From: CAYTNY01 sp964439215
Lineage (GTDB): Bacteria; Oederibacteriota; PGYV01; CAYTNY01
Assembly: GCA_964439215.1 (NCBI GenBank)
Contig: CAYTNY010000084.1
Location: 1-9,990, forward strand
Length of the DNA stretch: 9,990 nt
Reading direction: 5' to 3'
In this document: positions 7,245 to 9,990 of the stretch, one piece after another
Position numbering within the stretch: position 1 is the first letter of the stretch
Layout of the letters: each line of letters begins with the position of its first letter
Notes under the pieces: model-generated
What the model saw: the letters and a program-made list of their open reading frames with translations, nothing else
What the model was told of the DNA's origin: nothing
The model's database searches: none
Translations under genes and position numbers: made by a program

Positions 7245-9990
7245 ATGAAATCAATTGGGAGCGGTAAAAAAACAGGTTTGATTTTCTTTTTTATTTTTTT
7301 TATACTTCCATCTGTTGCTGCAGCAGCTATTCGTTCGCCTACTCCAATTCCTCCAACTCCTACGCCTGAAATTGTTAAAATCGAAGTAAAGGCATGCGGT
7401 ATTGAATATGAGTTTTATGAAGGGTGTAAAAGTTATGATGTAGATAGATGTACATCTGCTCCTATATTGAGAATATATCCCGAAAATGAAGATCCGTATA
7501 TTAATATTTTCAGTTCAAAAGAAGAACCCGCATACGGATTTAAATCTTTATGTCCGGACCATTATAAACTTAAAATAGGATATATTCATTGGTCTTGGGA
7601 CAGGACCGATTACACTTGGGTTGAAGAAAAACGAATTTTTATAACAGGAAGCGGCGGTATAACAATAGCGGCTAATAAGACAAACTTTGTTGGGAATGAT
7701 CAAATAATATTAAAAGCTTCATCTTTGGCAGATGGATGTTCTATATGGCAAGATCCAACATTTCATTGGAGTATTTCTCAACCTTCAACTTTTCATCACA
7801 ACATAGGAACTACAAGTTCTTTAAATCAAGAGATTACATGTAGTTTGCCTAAAAGCGAGCAAAATGAGGGTGAATTTTATATAGGAGTTTCGACAATATT
7901 ACAAGATTGTAATAATTATGGGACTTATAGTAGGAAAACTTTTACATGGCATCGTCCAACACCTACAGTAACAAGCACTCCCACGGCAACTCCAACACCG
8001 GGTTGCAATTTAACAGTCCGCGTAAGAGGTGATTATCCGGAAATCAACGAAAAACTGGAAGGGGCGGAAGTAACAATTATTAATACATCCAACAACAATA
8101 CAATAACAAAAGAAACGGATGAAAACGGGGAAACTGTTTTTAACCAAATACCGTTTGGAGATTACGTCATAATGGCTTCTTCTTCGTGTTATACTACAAG
8201 CGGAATAGAGTTTGCCGCTAATAAAGGTAATTATTTAAGAACTATAAATCTTACTGCAAATAAAATAGTAGTAGACGGATATGTGTATGATAATAATGCA
8301 AATCCAATAGGCGATGCTGTTGTTAATTTTGCAAGCTCAAAAGGCTCAAAAACCACACGTACAGACGAGTTTGGATATTATATTATGGAAGAGATAGAAC
8401 CTGTATGGGAAGGGGGATCAAAAATAATAGCAGGGCTGCCGGGCAGTAATTTTAGAAAGCGCCAAAGAATTTTTGCTGATAATGAGTTGTCGCCATGCGC
8501 AGGAGTAATAAGAACGGATATAGTTCTGCGTAAAGAAACTAATTTTGTGGATAATCCGGATGATTCATGCCATATTTATGATCCTATTGACCCGGCAGAT
8601 GGAAAACTTATAAATGAAATTGTGGATTTTAAGCTTATGGGGAAAAACAGGAATAATATTGAGTTTACAAGAACTTACAATTCTGAAAATTATTGGCGCG
8701 CCGGAGAGCTTGGGAAGGGATGGATGCATAGTTTCAATATAAACATAGAGATAAAATCGGACGGGTCAGCTTTGTTTACGGAAAAAGACGGGCGCAAACA
8801 TATTTTTAATTATGATGGTGTAAAATATACAGCTCCTGTATATTTTAATTATGAAATGACTGAAACGGCGGATGAATATATTCTTGATAAGAAAAATGAA
8901 TTTAAAAAGTATTATTTCTCCAAAAATCACGGGAAATTGATAAAAATAATTGATTATTATATAGCGGAAGCGGATGAAAACAGTATTCTGTTAACGTATG
9001 ATAATGAAAACAGAATTGACACAATAACAGATTCTCTTGGCAGAGTTATAAGCTTCAATTATACGGGGGAAGTTTTAAAAACCATAAAGCTTAGTGATAA
9101 TACGGTTCTTGCTGATTATTCTTATGATGCGGAAGAAAAATATCTTGAAGGAGCAGTATCTATAGAAGGGGAGAATTCTTATCGGTATGACGGCAAAGGG
9201 AGATTAGAGTATAAAGAGGAATCAAACGCGCCGAAAGGCTATGCCTGGGTGGAATATTTTTATCTGGATGACAACACAAACGGAAAGCCTGCGGCGGTAT
9301 GGAAGGCAAACGCGCCGATTGGAAGCATAGAGTTCCAATATAAATGGAATCCGGACGGTCAGGGGATGGTGCCAAACAATATGATTGATGACCTTGATGA
9401 TCCGACAGATGATATTGTAAGGAATATTAATAGCGCTTCATATATGACTGAAATAACCAATTATGATGGTTTTCGAGTGCAGACTTTCGGGGGTGCGGGA
9501 AATTTAATAAATGAACAAAAAGAGACATCTGTGAAAGAAATAGAGTTTACTTCATCATTAAAACCATCATCTATAACGGACGACCAGGGCAGGGAAAATC
9601 ATTATGATTATGACGATGCCGGTAATTTGTTCCATGTTCGCAGCCAAATAACCACAGGTCTTTATCCTTCTCTGCAGACTGTAGAATCCAATACTTATTA
9701 TACATATGATGCGGAAAGCCGGATTCTGAGCGAAACTAATCCGGAAGGAATTGTAACAAAGTATATCCGTGATAACAACGGCAATATAACGGCTATTCAA
9801 AAAGCAAATGGCGGATTGGTTCAGACGATAAATTATTCACCGTATAAAAACGCCTATCCATCCTGGACTGAAACAACTTATATTAATTCCACGGACGAAA
9901 CAGTGGAAAAAACCTATACGTGGGATTATGATTCTGTAAGTGATGGAATGAGTTTTAAGGAAGTGATAGCCGGAACATCTTTTTTTACGG
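7245..9990 (+). CDS. Secreted YD-repeat (RHS-type) protein, partial at 3' end
   Basis: The frame is open from ATG 7245 to the window edge, showing 915 residues and no stop. Residues 1-28 form a Sec signal peptide: basic start, hydrophobic TGLIFFFIFFILPSV, then AAAA, with cleavage likely near 26-28. A Thr-Pro linker (30-41) follows. Next come about 195 residues that I do not recognise, with seven Cys (51, 61, 69, 103, 165, 199, 222), plausibly disulphide-bonded outside the cell. A second linker spans 238-252. Two beta-sandwich domains resembling the carboxypeptidase regulatory-like fold follow (about 254-335 and 343-435). A DUF6531-like domain starts at DPIDPADGK (446) with FTRTYNS (474-480), GKGWMHSFN (490-498) and DGRKH (515-519). 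YD repeats follow, for example YDNENRIDTITDSLGR (585-600), YDGKGRL (648-654), YDDAGNL (789-795) and YDAESRI (821-827). Relatives are large surface or secreted proteins, some ending in polymorphic toxins. The C-terminus is not visible, so toxin, adhesin or wall-protein roles stay open. Confidence 0.9.
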   Translation, partial: MKSIGSGKKTGLIFFFIFFILPSVAAAAIRSPTPIPPTPTPEIVKIEVKACGIEYEFYEGCKSYDVDRCTSAPILRIYPENEDPYINIFSSKEEPAYGFKSLCPDHYKLKIGYIHWSWDRTDYTWVEEKRIFITGSGGITIAANKTNFVGNDQIILKASSLADGCSIWQDPTFHWSISQPSTFHHNIGTTSSLNQEITCSLPKSEQNEGEFYIGVSTILQDCNNYGTYSRKTFTWHRPTPTVTSTPTATPTPGCNLTVRVRGDYPEINEKLEGAEVTIINTSNNNTITKETDENGETVFNQIPFGDYVIMASSSCYTTSGIEFAANKGNYLRTINLTANKIVVDGYVYDNNANPIGDAVVNFASSKGSKTTRTDEFGYYIMEEIEPVWEGGSKIIAGLPGSNFRKRQRIFADNELSPCAGVIRTDIVLRKETNFVDNPDDSCHIYDPIDPADGKLINEIVDFKLMGKNRNNIEFTRTYNSENYWRAGELGKGWMHSFNINIEIKSDGSALFTEKDGRKHIFNYDGVKYTAPVYFNYEMTETADEYILDKKNEFKKYYFSKNHGKLIKIIDYYIAEADENSILLTYDNENRIDTITDSLGRVISFNYTGEVLKTIKLSDNTVLADYSYDAEEKYLEGAVSIEGENSYRYDGKGRLEYKEESNAPKGYAWVEYFYLDDNTNGKPAAVWKANAPIGSIEFQYKWNPDGQGMVPNNMIDDLDDPTDDIVRNINSASYMTEITNYDGFRVQTFGGAGNLINEQKETSVKEIEFTSSLKPSSITDDQGRENHYDYDDAGNLFHVRSQITTGLYPSLQTVESNTYYTYDAESRILSETNPEGIVTKYIRDNNGNITAIQKANGGLVQTINYSPYKNAYPSWTETTYINSTDETVEKTYTWDYDSVSDGMSFKEVIAGTSFFT
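7332..7367 (+). repeat. First Thr-Pro linker of the YD-repeat protein
   Basis: Codons 30-41 encode RSPTPIPPTPTP, directly after the signal peptide. It is a low-complexity, extended spacer of the kind that separates exported domains or holds them away from the cell surface. Confidence 0.7.
7956..8003 (+). repeat. Second Thr-Pro linker of the YD-repeat protein
   Basis: Codons 238-253 encode PTPTVTSTPTATPTPG. This linker separates the unrecognised Cys-containing N-terminal region from the two regulatory-like beta-sandwich domains. Base composition also begins to change near this boundary. Confidence 0.7.

Noticed and set aside
9160..9800. Minus-strand open frames opposite the YD-repeat gene (9160-9375 and 9567-9800)
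   Set aside because: They lie opposite a clear coding frame and have no recognisable domain.

Overview
The window has a housekeeping half and an accessory half. Bases 368-6302 hold a two-gene operon for glutamate synthase (GOGAT): gltB, the large subunit of 1500 aa, and gltD, the small subunit of 476 aa. The two genes are one base apart. A short intergenic gap follows, then a 211-aa class I SAM-dependent methyltransferase on the minus strand (6416-7051). A divergent intergenic region (7052-7244) separates it from a large secreted YD-repeat/RHS-type protein. That gene starts at 7245 and is still open at the right edge, so only its first 915 residues are visible.

The organism cannot be named from this sequence. 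Codon use in gltBD combines heavy ATA (Ile) and AGA (Arg) with GGC, GCG and CCG at middling GC. Sigma70-like promoters (TTGACA / TATAGT and TTGACA / TAAAAT) and good Shine-Dalgarno sites are present. The secreted protein has Thr-Pro linkers of the TPTATPTP kind. Together these suggest a bacterium, possibly a Gram-negative anaerobe of a poorly cultured lineage such as the Elusimicrobia, Goldbacteria or Firestonebacteria type. That placement is a weak inference.

Region 1-367 carries no convincing gene. It contains a well-formed promoter (209-237), and the spacer between -35 and -10 is filled by a perfect 6-5-6 inverted repeat, which looks like a repressor operator. Upstream are a TTGCAA pair and a stretch able to form two mutually exclusive stems. 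Downstream is a leader of about 120 nt with alternative base-pairing options and a 29-codon open frame.

GltB and GltD together form the alpha and beta subunits of NAD(P)H-dependent glutamate synthase (2-oxoglutarate + glutamine + reductant to 2 glutamate). All key catalytic and cofactor motifs are present, so the enzyme should be functional. The methyltransferase and the YD-repeat protein have no evident link to GOGAT. The YD-repeat gene has its own promoter, an adjacent dyad, and a marked AT-rich start, consistent with an accessory or mosaic gene. I see no tRNA, rRNA, CRISPR, insertion sequence or phage gene.
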